Shown: in pieces, positions 35,629 through 44,354 of the stretch
How the letters are laid out: every line of letters begins with the position of its first letter
Position numbering within the stretch: the stretch's first letter is position 1
NCBI RefSeq assembly: GCF_003994335.1
Contig: NZ_PNQZ01000025.1
Location: 4-64,003 of the forward strand
DNA: 64,000 nucleotides
Origin: Asaia sp. W19
GTDB taxonomy: Bacteria; Pseudomonadota; Alphaproteobacteria; Acetobacterales; Acetobacteraceae
Direction: 5' to 3'
The notes under the pieces: generated by a model
Database searches by the model: none
Told to the model about the DNA's origin: nothing
The model's input: only the letters and a program-made list of their open reading frames with translations
Translations under genes and position numbers: made by a program

Positions 35629-36648
35629 TTAGAGGGTGCCGAAAAGCGCTGCCGTGTCGGACATGCGGTTCGAGAAGCCCCACTCATTGTCGTACCAAGA
35701 GCAGATGCGCACCATCTTGCCGCCATCGATCAGCGCCGTCTGGGTGGAATCGAAGGTCGAGGAAGCATAGGAGTGGTTGAAGTCGCTGCTCACCAGCGGG
35801 GCATCATTATAGTCGAGCACCCCCTTCAGCGGGCCCTCGGCAGCGGCGCGCAGGGCGTCGTTGATGGCCTGAACCGATGCCGGAGCGCGGCTCGGAATGA
35901 AATCGAGCGAGACGACGGAGACATTCGGCGTGGGAACGCGGATCGAGGTGCCATCCAGACGGCCCTTGAGGTGCGGCAGAACCAGACCGATGGCCTTGGC
36001 AGCCCCCGTCGAGGTCGGGATCATGTTCAGCGCGGCGGCACGAGCGCGGCGCGGGTCGCGATGATGCGTGTCCACCGTGCGCTGGTCACCCGTATAGGAG
36101 TGGATGGTCACCATGTAGCCGCATTCGATGCCGAAGGCCTCATCCAGCACCTTGGCGACAGGAGCCAGACAGTTGGTCGTGCAGGATGCGTTGGAGATGA
36201 CCGTCATGTCCTTCGTCAGCATGGCATTGTTCACGCCATAGACGATGGTGGCATCGACATCGGTGCCCGGAGCGGAAATCAGGACCTTGCGAGCGCCAGC
36301 CGTGATGAGGGCGGAAGCCTTCTCCTTGGTGGTGAACAGGCCCGTACATTCCATGGCCACGTCAACACCCTGGAACGGAACCTTGGTGGGATCGCGCTCG
36401 GCGGAAACGCGGATCGGACCATAGGTGCGACCATTGGCTTCGATGATCAGGTTGTTGCCGTCGACGCGAATGGTACCGGGGAAGCGGCCATGCACGCTGT
36501 CATAGGCCAGCAGATGGGCGTTTTCTTCCACCGAGCCGAGGTCATTGATGGCGACAGGCACGACATCCGTACGTCCGCTTTCAATGATACCACGCAGCAC
36601 CAGACGTCCGATACGTCCAAAACCGTTGATCGCGATTTTCACAGCCAT
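35629..36648 (-). CDS. gap: Glyceraldehyde-3-phosphate dehydrogenase
   Basis: A 339-residue enzyme starting MAVKIAINGFGRIGRLVLRG at ATG 36648; the upstream in-frame start at 36696 is not needed. The catalytic Cys is in SNASCTTNCLAPV near residue 155, the catalytic His in HSYTGDQ, and Arg in LDGTSIRVPTPNVS. Cofactor choice looks NAD-type, with acidic or neutral residues after the first strand. It is the first gene of the gap-pgk unit, divergent from the lipoprotein gene. Confidence 0.98.
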   Translation of the reverse strand: MAVKIAINGFGRIGRLVLRGIIESGRTDVVPVAINDLGSVEENAHLLAYDSVHGRFPGTIRVDGNNLIIEANGRTYGPIRVSAERDPTKVPFQGVDVAMECTGLFTTKEKASALITAGARKVLISAPGTDVDATIVYGVNNAMLTKDMTVISNASCTTNCLAPVAKVLDEAFGIECGYMVTIHSYTGDQRTVDTHHRDPRRARAAALNMIPTSTGAAKAIGLVLPHLKGRLDGTSIRVPTPNVSVVSLDFIPSRAPASVQAINDALRAAAEGPLKGVLDYNDAPLVSSDFNHSYASSTFDSTQTALIDGGKMVRICSWYDNEWGFSNRMSDTAALFGTL

Positions 36649-36819
36649 TGTAGTCTCCCGGCCAGTAGGCGGTTTCGTTATAAGAGGCGAAACCATAGCA
36701 CCCTTGGAAGACGAGACGAGAGGGGGCTACCAAGAATCTTATCGATATTTTCGTGAAAACTGGTCTTTCTGTTCCCGCTCTCTTGCTTGTGTCCGGTCTT
36801 CCTGCAAGTTCTCTAGGTC

Positions 36820-37305
36820 ATGACGATGACGAATGCTTCCAATTGTGGTTTTCTGAAATTTCGCGCTTTGGCAGGCATCGCCATTTGCCTGTTTTCAGGC
36901 GTATTGACCGCCTGTACGCCACCCGACCAGCGCCTGTTCAACGCTAATGCGGGCAAGCCCCCCAAGCCCTATATTCCACCGCCGCCGCCCTCCAAGCCGC
37001 CACCGGCACCGTTCCTGCAGATCGTGGCAGGCACCCCGAAAGAGGAATGGGCTCCCGCCGTCGAACGCAGCACGAAACTGGCCCTGTCGCGCAGGCCGAC
37101 CATCGTTTTCGTCGTCAATGTGCTGTCTCCGGAGGCTGGAAGTCCGGTCGCACAGGTCAAGTCGATCGAGGCCTTGACCCAGCAGGACGGCCAGGCAGTG
37201 GCTGATCAGATCGTGGCCGCGGGAGCCCCCATCAATCAGGTGCAGATCGAGGCCAGAACCGACACGTCCAGCCCCAAGGGCCGTATCCGTATCGATTTGC
37301 GCTAG
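36820..37305 (+). CDS. Putative lipoprotein with proline-rich linker
   Basis: A 161-residue protein with a lipobox (SGVLTAC, Cys at residue 32) after a hydrophobic segment, so it should be lipidated and anchored. A Pro-rich spacer (KPPKPYIPPPPPSKPPPAP) leads to a compact domain of about 95 residues (TIVFVVNVLSPEAGSP ... ALTQQDGQAVADQIVAAGAPINQVQIEARTD). The end has an OmpA-like rhythm (VADQIVAAGAP), but the peptidoglycan-binding residues are not seen. Function is unknown. It is divergent from gap. Confidence 0.65.
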   Translation: MTMTNASNCGFLKFRALAGIAICLFSGVLTACTPPDQRLFNANAGKPPKPYIPPPPPSKPPPAPFLQIVAGTPKEEWAPAVERSTKLALSRRPTIVFVVNVLSPEAGSPVAQVKSIEALTQQDGQAVADQIVAAGAPINQVQIEARTDTSSPKGRIRIDLR

Positions 37306-37435
37306 GCGGATACTCTCTTGCGCCGCTCCCTCGCTGACCTCATCGCGGCCAAGGTATGACATCCGGCTTTGGGCCATTCCGTAAACCGGGCGGGGGTGTT
37401 AACCACCCTCGATATTGGCCCAAGGAGGAATGATC

Positions 37436-38353
37436 ATGGGTTTGCGCAAGGATATCTGGCGGACGGGCATTCTCGAAGCCCCGCTCGCCACGCTGATCGA
37501 GACGTCCGACTGGTCCCGAATTCCCTGCCATTTCCTGCCTGACATGCCTCGCGCCTTTCAGTTCCGCGCTGACCCGTTCGGCGTGTGGCATGACGACATG
37601 CTGCACATCTTTCTCGAGATCTATGATTATCGTGATCGCATCGGCGCCATAGAAGTCTTTGTCTATGACCGGGCTTACACACTGCTCCGGAACGAGGTCG
37701 TCCTGCGTGAGCCATGGCATCTGTCCTATCCGCAGGTGATCGAGGCCGAAGGGAGTTATTGGATGCTCCCTGAAGCGCACCGCTCCGGCACGCAGACCCT
37801 CTATCGTGCCGAACGCTTTCCGGATCGCTGGGTCCCGGAAGCGACGATCGACCTCGGAGGCGAGATTGCGGTCGATGCGACCCTGCATTTTCAGGAGGGT
37901 CTCTGGTGGCTGATCTACACGCCGGTGGAAGCCGCCAAGAAGGCGCCGAGCCGCCTGCATGTAGCCTATGCCCGAACCCTGCATGGGCCCTGGACGCGTC
38001 ATCACCAGAATCCTGTCCGCATCGACCCCTCAAGCGCCCGAGCGGGGGGAACCCCCGTGATGATCGATGGGCGGCTCATGCTTCCCGTGCAGGATTGCGC
38101 CCGGACCTATGGCGGGGCGATCCGGCCGCTCTGGTTCGATGAGCTCACGACAAAGCGTATCAAGACTCGCGCGGGCGCGGCTTTGCCCATTACCGCGACC
38201 TATGCCCCCTACAATGAGGGCATGCACACACTTTCTGCCGTGGGAGAGGTCACACTGTTCGATATCAAGCGCACTGAACTCTCCCCTCATGGCCTGGTGA
38301 TCGAGGCCGGACGCGAGATACGCAAGCTGCGCAGGCGTCTCGGCCTGTCATGA
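37436..38353 (+). CDS. Beta-propeller protein resembling the GINT1 N-terminal/GH43-like fold
   Basis: A 305-residue cytoplasmic protein. Repeated blades are visible (RADPFGVWHDDMLHIFLEIYDY, LSYPQVIEAEGSYWMLPEAHRSGTQTLY, AVDATLHFQEGLWWLIYTPV, GGTPVMIDGRLMLPVQDCA), as in the five-bladed propeller of glucosamine inositol-phosphorylceramide transferase-like proteins and GH43/62 enzymes. It may bind or modify a glycan; the glycosyltransferase domain found in GINT1 is absent. ATG 37436 is 7 bases after AAGGAGG, whereas ATG 37430 would be too close. It is a single gene, convergent with rtcB. Confidence 0.65.
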   Translation: MGLRKDIWRTGILEAPLATLIETSDWSRIPCHFLPDMPRAFQFRADPFGVWHDDMLHIFLEIYDYRDRIGAIEVFVYDRAYTLLRNEVVLREPWHLSYPQVIEAEGSYWMLPEAHRSGTQTLYRAERFPDRWVPEATIDLGGEIAVDATLHFQEGLWWLIYTPVEAAKKAPSRLHVAYARTLHGPWTRHHQNPVRIDPSSARAGGTPVMIDGRLMLPVQDCARTYGGAIRPLWFDELTTKRIKTRAGAALPITATYAPYNEGMHTLSAVGEVTLFDIKRTELSPHGLVIEAGREIRKLRRRLGLS

Positions 38354-38482
38354 CACGCCCGCGCTCTGTCGACGCAGCCGATCCTGCTTGACGATTGCAG
38401 GCAACGACATCGGCACAACCCGCCATCGGGCGTATCTGTCGCCATCACACAGCATGCCGGTAGCGACAGACCTCGGACTTTT

Positions 38483-39886
38483 CTAACTTCTGCGGCCCGA
38501 GCGATGCCCGCTCATCCAGGGTGGAGGCATGTCCCCCGCCATGATGCAGCCAACGGGGTCGATATAATCCTCGATATCGGCGAGGCCGTATCGCCCGATC
38601 TGCTCCACGACGCTCGACGCCCGCTTGTAGCTCGACGGGAGTTCCGACACATCGATCCTGCCGCCCGAGAACCGGATATCCAGTCCGGGTGTCTCGGCAG
38701 CGAGCAGGGCCTCGGGAGTGGCATCGCCCATGCGCCGACGATGCTCGGTACGTGACATGTTGCGCCCTGCACCATGGGGCGCAAAGCCCAGCGCATGAGC
38801 GGCATTGCGTCCCCGCGCGACCAGAACTGGCTCGGCCATGTTCAGCGGGATCAGCACCTTGCCCGTCGCGTCATCGGCATAGCTTCCCCAGGCGGGGGTA
38901 GCGCCTTTGCCATGATGGTACAGACCGTCGCGCTCGAAAACGAAATTATGCTCATTCCAGAAACGCTCCACCGGGGTGAGGCGCAGGGTCTCCGTTACCG
39001 CCTGATGAATGGCATTGTGGTTCGCCTTGGTCCAGCGACGGATGATCTGCAATGCCCGCCAGTAATCGCGCCCCTCATCACTATCGGCCGGAATCCAGGC
39101 GTTCTGGCGCAGCGTCTCGGGTGAGAGACGTCGCCTCCAGCGTTCTGCCACCTCCACTCCGGCGCGATAGAGCTGAGCCCCTGGCCCGCGTGATCCATGA
39201 TGCGTCACAAGAGCGGTATGACCTGTCGCGCGAGACCGACCGACGAACAGGAAGTGATTGCCATCGCCCTGCGTGCCCATATGGGCCTGCGCCGTATGCA
39301 GCATCTTCTGATGACCCAGAAACGGATTGGCACGAAATGCATCGAGCAGATCGAGTGACAAGGTGAAGCGCCGCCCCTGATCGCGCCCGCCTGCGCCGAA
39401 ATGCGTGATGCCCGCAGCCGCATCGAGCACGGTGCCCGGATCTACCGGCCCAAGATCCGTCATCATGACCGAGCAGCAGATATCGGGCGAATGCATGCCA
39501 GGATGAATCGCATTGCGCGTGCTCACAATGCCGCCGACGGGGATTGTGCCGAGCGGTCCCGCCGGGCAGGCATCCGGCATGATCGCTGCTGCAACCACGG
39601 TCGGGGTGCGTACAAGGGTACGCATCGTGTCGATCACGCGCTCACGGTTTTCCGCCTCGTCCTGTGTGTCCGCGTCGAGCGAGATATGTAGCGGAATGGT
39701 AGCCGCTTCCTGCAAGGAGAGCTTCTCGGGCAGCGGCGGAGGGGGCACCGCAGCGCGAATGGCGGCCTCGTCGTCGCCCTGCGCTGCGAGTGCGCGCGCC
39801 CTGTCGAGCACGGCTCCAAAGCCAGGGCCGGGCATATGGCCCCAGCCAATAAGAACTTTCCCGTCGATCTCCATGGGCGCGGTCAT
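38483..39886 (-). CDS. rtcB: RtcB-family RNA-splicing ligase
   Basis: A 467-residue Mn2+/GTP-dependent ligase joining 2',3'-cyclic phosphate or 3'-phosphate RNA ends to 5'-OH ends. Visible motifs: GGIVSTRNAIHPGMHSPDICCSV (metal Asp/Cys), GTQGDGNHF, HHGSRGPGAQLY, NHNAIHQAV, HGKGATPAWGSYADD, and the HGAGRNMSRTE loop with the guanylated His. It is divergent from its regulator gene rtcR. ATG 39886 lies 7 bases after AGGA; ATG 39892, one base after it, is less likely. The sequence is divergent from E. coli RtcB, but catalytic positions look intact. Confidence 0.93.
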   Translation of the reverse strand: MTAPMEIDGKVLIGWGHMPGPGFGAVLDRARALAAQGDDEAAIRAAVPPPPLPEKLSLQEAATIPLHISLDADTQDEAENRERVIDTMRTLVRTPTVVAAAIMPDACPAGPLGTIPVGGIVSTRNAIHPGMHSPDICCSVMMTDLGPVDPGTVLDAAAGITHFGAGGRDQGRRFTLSLDLLDAFRANPFLGHQKMLHTAQAHMGTQGDGNHFLFVGRSRATGHTALVTHHGSRGPGAQLYRAGVEVAERWRRRLSPETLRQNAWIPADSDEGRDYWRALQIIRRWTKANHNAIHQAVTETLRLTPVERFWNEHNFVFERDGLYHHGKGATPAWGSYADDATGKVLIPLNMAEPVLVARGRNAAHALGFAPHGAGRNMSRTEHRRRMGDATPEALLAAETPGLDIRFSGGRIDVSELPSSYKRASSVVEQIGRYGLADIEDYIDPVGCIMAGDMPPPWMSGHRSGRRS

Positions 39887-40069
39887 GTTCATGTCCTTTC
39901 TCTTCGATTGATGCTTCTGGTCTCAGCATGGAGCGGGAAAGGTTTTGCCGATAGGAAATCCTGGAATCCTTCTAGGGAATTGATTTATATGATTTATTTC
40001 GAGTTTTCAATTTGCGGATTTTCTGGAAACGATCTTTCCGTATCGTGATTTATCTGAAATGATCAGATC

Positions 40070-41650
40070 ATGAGAAACGTTGTCATCGGCCTGCTTGGTA
40101 CCAAAATCGATCGGATGCGCGGAGTCGGTTCGTGGCAGCCCAGTATCAAGCTGTGCGGCCACGACTCCCTTCCGGTAGATCGCTTCGAGCTGCTTCATCC
40201 CGGTTATGCCGAGGCTCTGGCCCATCATGTCGCGCGTTGCATTGCCGCGCTCTCGCCGGACACAGAGGTGCGTCTCACTCCGCTCGATTTCGACAATGCA
40301 TGGGACCTCGAGGAGGTCTATGCCAAGCTCTACGACTTCGCGCAGGCCTATGGGTTCGATGAGGACCGTGAGCGTTATTTCGTTCACCTGACCACTGGCA
40401 CCCATGTCGCCCAGATCTGCTGGTACCTGTTGACGGAGAGCCGCTACGTTCCGGCCCGGCTGATCCAGATGGAGCCGGAGCGACCAGGCACCGGGCCGAA
40501 CGGGCGCCTGAACGTCATCGATCTCGATCTTGCGCAATATGATGCGATCCAGCAGCGTTTCGATCTGGCTTCTGCCCAGCATTCGACATTGCTTCGGGGT
40601 GGTATTGGCGGCACCGATCCGGTGATCGAGCGCCTTATCGATCGGCTCGAGCAGATAGCCCTGCGCTCGGACGCGCCTATCCTGATCACAGGCGGAGTCG
40701 GGAGTGGCAGGAGCACACTTGGCGCGCGCGTCCATGAACTGCGACTTCAGCGCCGGCAGCTGCGCGGGAAACTGGTGCGCGTTAGCGGCACAGCCCTTGC
40801 GACACCGGATGGGGCCGCGATGCTGATGGGTCAGAAGCGCGGCCTCGGCAGCGCCACAGGAGCTGAACGGGCTGGATTACTGGCGCAGGCGCATCGCGGC
40901 ACATTGCTTATCGAGGGGATGGAGCACGTCCCCCCGGCCCTGCGCGACAATCTCGTCCGCGCCGTGGAGTGCGGGCAGTACCGTCCGGTTGGCGGGGAGA
41001 CAGATCTCGATATACAGATCCGCCTGATTGCTACTGCCCGAGATGGCGCAGGGCTGGAAACGCTTTTCCAATGGATCCTGCGCCTTCCTCCTCTGCGGGA
41101 GCGCCTGACAGATCTCGAATTGGAATTCGATCACGCGCTGGATGTCGCTGAGCGACGACTGGGTGCCAAAACCGGTTTCGCCCCAGGTGCCCGTGCACGG
41201 TATCTGCGTTTTGCGCGGTCTGCCGAGGCACGCTGGGCGGGAAATTTCCGCGATCTCACGCAATCGGTGCTCAGGCTATGTACCCTAGCGGATCGTGGAA
41301 GAATCACACTCCCCATGATCGAGGACGAGATCGGGGAACTGACCGAACGATGGCGAAACTGCGAGGCTGACACAACCAGCCTGGCTCGGCCCGATGACCG
41401 GGCGTTGCTGGCAGAGATCCTGCCTGATCCCGCAGAGATCGATGTTTTTGATAGCGTCCAGCTTGCCGCGGTAGTGCGTGTTTGCCGTCTGTCGGCCAGT
41501 CTCTCCGATGCAGGCCGCGCCTTGTTTGCGGTCTCGCGCACGCAGCGCGCAAGCCGTAACGATGCCGATCGCCTGCGCAAATATCTCGCCCGCTTCGGCC
41601 TCGACTGGGATGGCGTGAGATCAAGGGGCGGCCCTGGATTGCCCGTCTGA
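40070..41650 (+). CDS. rtcR: RtcR-like regulator with CARF sensor and degenerate sigma-54 AAA+ domain
   Basis: A 526-residue homologue of RtcR, the activator of rtcB. The N-terminal CARF-type sensor is well kept (GLLGTKIDRMRG, FDNAWDLEEVYAKLYDFA, VHLTTGTHVAQICW). The C-terminal Fis-type part is also kept (SLSDAGRALFAVSRTQRASRNDADRLRKYLARFGL). The AAA+ core is not: Walker A reads GGVGSGRS (Lys to Arg214), the GAFTGA loop reads GSATGA (260-265), Walker B reads LLIEGM where LFLDEI is expected (E282, G283), and the FREDLY arginine-finger stretch is shortened. It probably cannot drive sigma-54 open-complex formation. It is divergent from rtcB, and I see no clear -24/-12 promoter between them. Confidence 0.9.
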   Translation: MRNVVIGLLGTKIDRMRGVGSWQPSIKLCGHDSLPVDRFELLHPGYAEALAHHVARCIAALSPDTEVRLTPLDFDNAWDLEEVYAKLYDFAQAYGFDEDRERYFVHLTTGTHVAQICWYLLTESRYVPARLIQMEPERPGTGPNGRLNVIDLDLAQYDAIQQRFDLASAQHSTLLRGGIGGTDPVIERLIDRLEQIALRSDAPILITGGVGSGRSTLGARVHELRLQRRQLRGKLVRVSGTALATPDGAAMLMGQKRGLGSATGAERAGLLAQAHRGTLLIEGMEHVPPALRDNLVRAVECGQYRPVGGETDLDIQIRLIATARDGAGLETLFQWILRLPPLRERLTDLELEFDHALDVAERRLGAKTGFAPGARARYLRFARSAEARWAGNFRDLTQSVLRLCTLADRGRITLPMIEDEIGELTERWRNCEADTTSLARPDDRALLAEILPDPAEIDVFDSVQLAAVVRVCRLSASLSDAGRALFAVSRTQRASRNDADRLRKYLARFGLDWDGVRSRGGPGLPV

Positions 41651-41786
41651 GGCCGTGCAGTCAGGGTTCGATGAGGGCGCGTATGTTCACGGCCATGGGC
41701 AGGCAGATCGGAGGAACAGAGTATGCGCGCAGGATCTGCACGCATCCGAAGGTTGTAAGCCAGTCAATGCGGGGGAGATGTCCGGT

Positions 41787-42845
41787 TTAGCGCGTAACGC
41801 GCTCGAAATCCTCGATCTGTGCAGCCAGATCGGCCCGCGTGCCATCGAGTATCTTCGCCAGATGTCCGTCCTTGGTGATCAGGGCAATTGCCGGGATCTG
41901 ACGCACACCAAAGCGTGTAAAGGCAAGATTGTCGCTGTCCAGCAATACCCGGAATCCTGGGCCGAATAGCGTGCCGAATCCAGCCATATCTCCCTGTTCG
42001 GTCCAGAGCCGGGCACCGATGACCGTCCAGTCGATCCCGGAATGGGGCATGAGCTTTTGAGCAAGCTCTCTTGCGCGGGCGCAGTGGCGCGCGGTCGGTG
42101 GATCCATAGTCGCGAGGTAGCTCTCGCACCAGGGTGCGGTGAACAGCAGGATCTGAGCCCGCGTCGATCCTTCCGGGCGGAGGGAAGCGCTGGCGCCCTG
42201 CGTATCCGTGAGGCTCATCGCCGGTAGCTTTGCCCCGACGTCCAGGCTTGCCGTTTGGGTAACATCCGCAAAATGAAGGTCGTTCGTCGTCCGAGGCGTG
42301 GCCAGGACGCGTTCCAGGGCTGCGCTGAGCGCCGGGCCATCCTGATGGCCGAGATAGGCGAGGCGCCCGTTACGATCAATCAGCACGTGCAGCGGCGTCG
42401 CGCGGATCTGAAGCCAGTCGCTCAGTTTCCCGTCATCCATCACGACCGGCATGGTCAGTCCGGTCTTGCGCACGAAAGCGGCGATTTTTTCGCGGTTCTC
42501 GCCAAAGCCGATATCGACCGCAACGACGCTCATACGGGATTTGTAGCGCTGATAAAGCGCCTCGAAGCCCGGCATCTGGGCACGGCAGGGAATGCAATAG
42601 GTCGCCCAGAGTTTGAGATAGACGGGGCCCTTGCGGGTGAGCGCCGCCATGTCGAGCGTCTGTCCATCCAGTGTCTGCCAGCGCATGGCGGGGGCGGGGC
42701 GGCCGACCCTCTGCGCAAGTGCGGGGTCTTCCGCAATGAAACCTGCCGGGTCGGGCGCAGGTGCTGTCTCGGCCCGGGAGGATGAGGGGAGTGAGCACAA
42801 GGCAAGCAGGGCGATGGCTGCAAGGCCATGGTGAAAACCGGGCAT
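41787..42845 (-). CDS. Exported TlpA-like protein with two thioredoxin-like domains
   Basis: A 352-residue protein with a signal peptide (cleavage near SRAE, residue 25). Domain 1 (about 45-180) is TlpA/ResA-like with active site WATYCIPCRAQMPGFEALY and the cis-Pro ATPLHVLID. Domain 2 (about 210-350) repeats the fold (LLFTAPWCESYLATM ... VRQIPAIALI) but has a single Cys at the active-site position, so CxxC is lost. It should act in periplasmic thiol chemistry such as cytochrome c maturation; no ccm genes are adjacent. Confidence 0.82.
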   Translation of the reverse strand: MPGFHHGLAAIALLALCSLPSSSRAETAPAPDPAGFIAEDPALAQRVGRPAPAMRWQTLDGQTLDMAALTRKGPVYLKLWATYCIPCRAQMPGFEALYQRYKSRMSVVAVDIGFGENREKIAAFVRKTGLTMPVVMDDGKLSDWLQIRATPLHVLIDRNGRLAYLGHQDGPALSAALERVLATPRTTNDLHFADVTQTASLDVGAKLPAMSLTDTQGASASLRPEGSTRAQILLFTAPWCESYLATMDPPTARHCARARELAQKLMPHSGIDWTVIGARLWTEQGDMAGFGTLFGPGFRVLLDSDNLAFTRFGVRQIPAIALITKDGHLAKILDGTRADLAAQIEDFERVTR

Positions 42846-42923
42846 GGAATTGCTCCGTAGCGTCAGAAGGGGAGAGGAATGAAGGCACTGCGTCGATCAG
42901 CGCAGAATGCCGGAAGCCCGGCG

Positions 42924-44354
42924 CTAGAGGGCGGAGCGCATCAGGGCGAGGAGCTGGCGGCAGTCGCCCTCGACCCGCTCGGGGCGGCTATTCGCGATGC
43001 CCAGAATGACGCCCGATCGCGCTCGCGATCCCTTGGCGAACCACGCCGAGAGAGGGGAGACACCCAGCGACGCCGCACGTGCCTGCAGGGCAAGGCGGGC
43101 ATCGTCAAACCCCGAGGGCAGGGGGACCATGACGGACAGGCCTGCGCTCTGAGCCGCGGGAGCACCGCATCGTTGCAGCGTGTCGCATAGCAGTGATCGG
43201 CGTTCGGCATAGATCTGGCGCGACCTGCGGAGATGCCGGAAATAATGTCCTTCGCGCATAAAACGTGTCAGGGCAATCTGCACGGCATTATTAGGTGGGG
43301 TGGCGAGCCACCAGGCCATCTCGGTCAGGCGTTTCACGAGGCCCGGGGGCGCTACGACAAAACCCAGCCCTATCATGGGGGCAAGTGTCTTGCTGAAAGT
43401 GCCGATATGGATCACGCGATCCGCACCCTCGCCTGAGGCGAGAGCGGGCGGCGCACGTCCCTCGAGATGCAATTCGGCCAGATAATCATCCTCGATGATC
43501 CATCCATGGCTCTCTCTCGCCCAGTCCAGCAGGGCTTTGCGCCGTGCGGGGCTGAGGGAAACTCCCATGGGGGCCTGCTGTCCCGGTGTCACGAGGGCGA
43601 AAGATGCCGAGGGCGCCATGAAACGCCCCTGCGCGACATCGAGCCCCTCAGGGTCCACCCTGATCGGAACAGGATGTACCCCGGCGCTTTCCAATGCCAT
43701 GCGCGTAACGGGAAAGCCCGGGTCTTCCACCCAGGCCTGTCTTCCGGGACTATCGATGGCGCGAAGCACCATAGCGAGCCCGCTGCGAAATCCCGTGGTG
43801 ATCAGGATCTGATCGGGCGTGCAGCTCAGCCCGCGCGCAAGGGCGAGATGCGATGCCAGAGCCGCCCGTAATTCCGGCAGGCCGCGTGGGTCCATCACCC
43901 CGGCATGCAGTGCCGATATCTGGACGCCGTGGCGGTGCAGCCGCGCCCAGAGTGTGGCGGGAAAGGCATCCTGCGCCGGGATACCCATCTGAAAAGCAAG
44001 CGGCTGCTCGTTTCTATGCCGGAACAGGGCCAGCGCGCCATAATCGTCGGATACGGAAATCTCCCCTCTGACAGAAGCGTGCGGCACTTTGGGGGGCTCA
44101 GCCACCCGCGTCCCTGCAGCCCCGGCGGCCCGCAGCAGATGGCGATCGATCAGCCGGTCATAAGCGGTACGCACTGTGCCGCGTGCGACCCCAAGCTGCG
44201 TCGCAAGGTCACGCCAGGAAGGAAGGCGCGTGCCTTCAGGAAGCGCGCCTGAAAGAATGGCGCCTTCGATATGCTTCGCGATCTGCTCGCTCAGGCTAAG
44301 CGGATTGTCCCTGTCGAGCGAAAGGCTTGCGAAGGGCGGTCGTGAGTCTTTCAT
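42924..44354 (-). CDS. MocR/PdxR-type regulator (GntR HTH fused to aminotransferase)
   Basis: A 476-residue protein. Residues about 15-85 are a GntR winged helix (LSEQIAKHIEGAILSGALPEGTRLPSWRDLATQLGVARGTVRTAYDRL). Residues about 115-470 are a fold-type I aminotransferase domain with the PLP Lys in HIGTFSKTLAPMIGLGFV and LVTPGQQAPMGVSLS near it. MocR proteins use PLP as a ligand and control vitamin B6, GABA or other genes. Its start overlaps the stop of the azoreductase gene (ATGA), so the regulator is made with azoR. No pdx gene is nearby. Confidence 0.9.
   Translation of the reverse strand: MKDSRPPFASLSLDRDNPLSLSEQIAKHIEGAILSGALPEGTRLPSWRDLATQLGVARGTVRTAYDRLIDRHLLRAAGAAGTRVAEPPKVPHASVRGEISVSDDYGALALFRHRNEQPLAFQMGIPAQDAFPATLWARLHRHGVQISALHAGVMDPRGLPELRAALASHLALARGLSCTPDQILITTGFRSGLAMVLRAIDSPGRQAWVEDPGFPVTRMALESAGVHPVPIRVDPEGLDVAQGRFMAPSASFALVTPGQQAPMGVSLSPARRKALLDWARESHGWIIEDDYLAELHLEGRAPPALASGEGADRVIHIGTFSKTLAPMIGLGFVVAPPGLVKRLTEMAWWLATPPNNAVQIALTRFMREGHYFRHLRRSRQIYAERRSLLCDTLQRCGAPAAQSAGLSVMVPLPSGFDDARLALQARAASLGVSPLSAWFAKGSRARSGVILGIANSRPERVEGDCRQLLALMRSAL

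Noticed and set aside
34315-36756. 813-codon plus-strand open frame
   Set aside because: It is antisense to pgk and gap, whose motifs are complete; long shadow frames are expected in GC-rich DNA.
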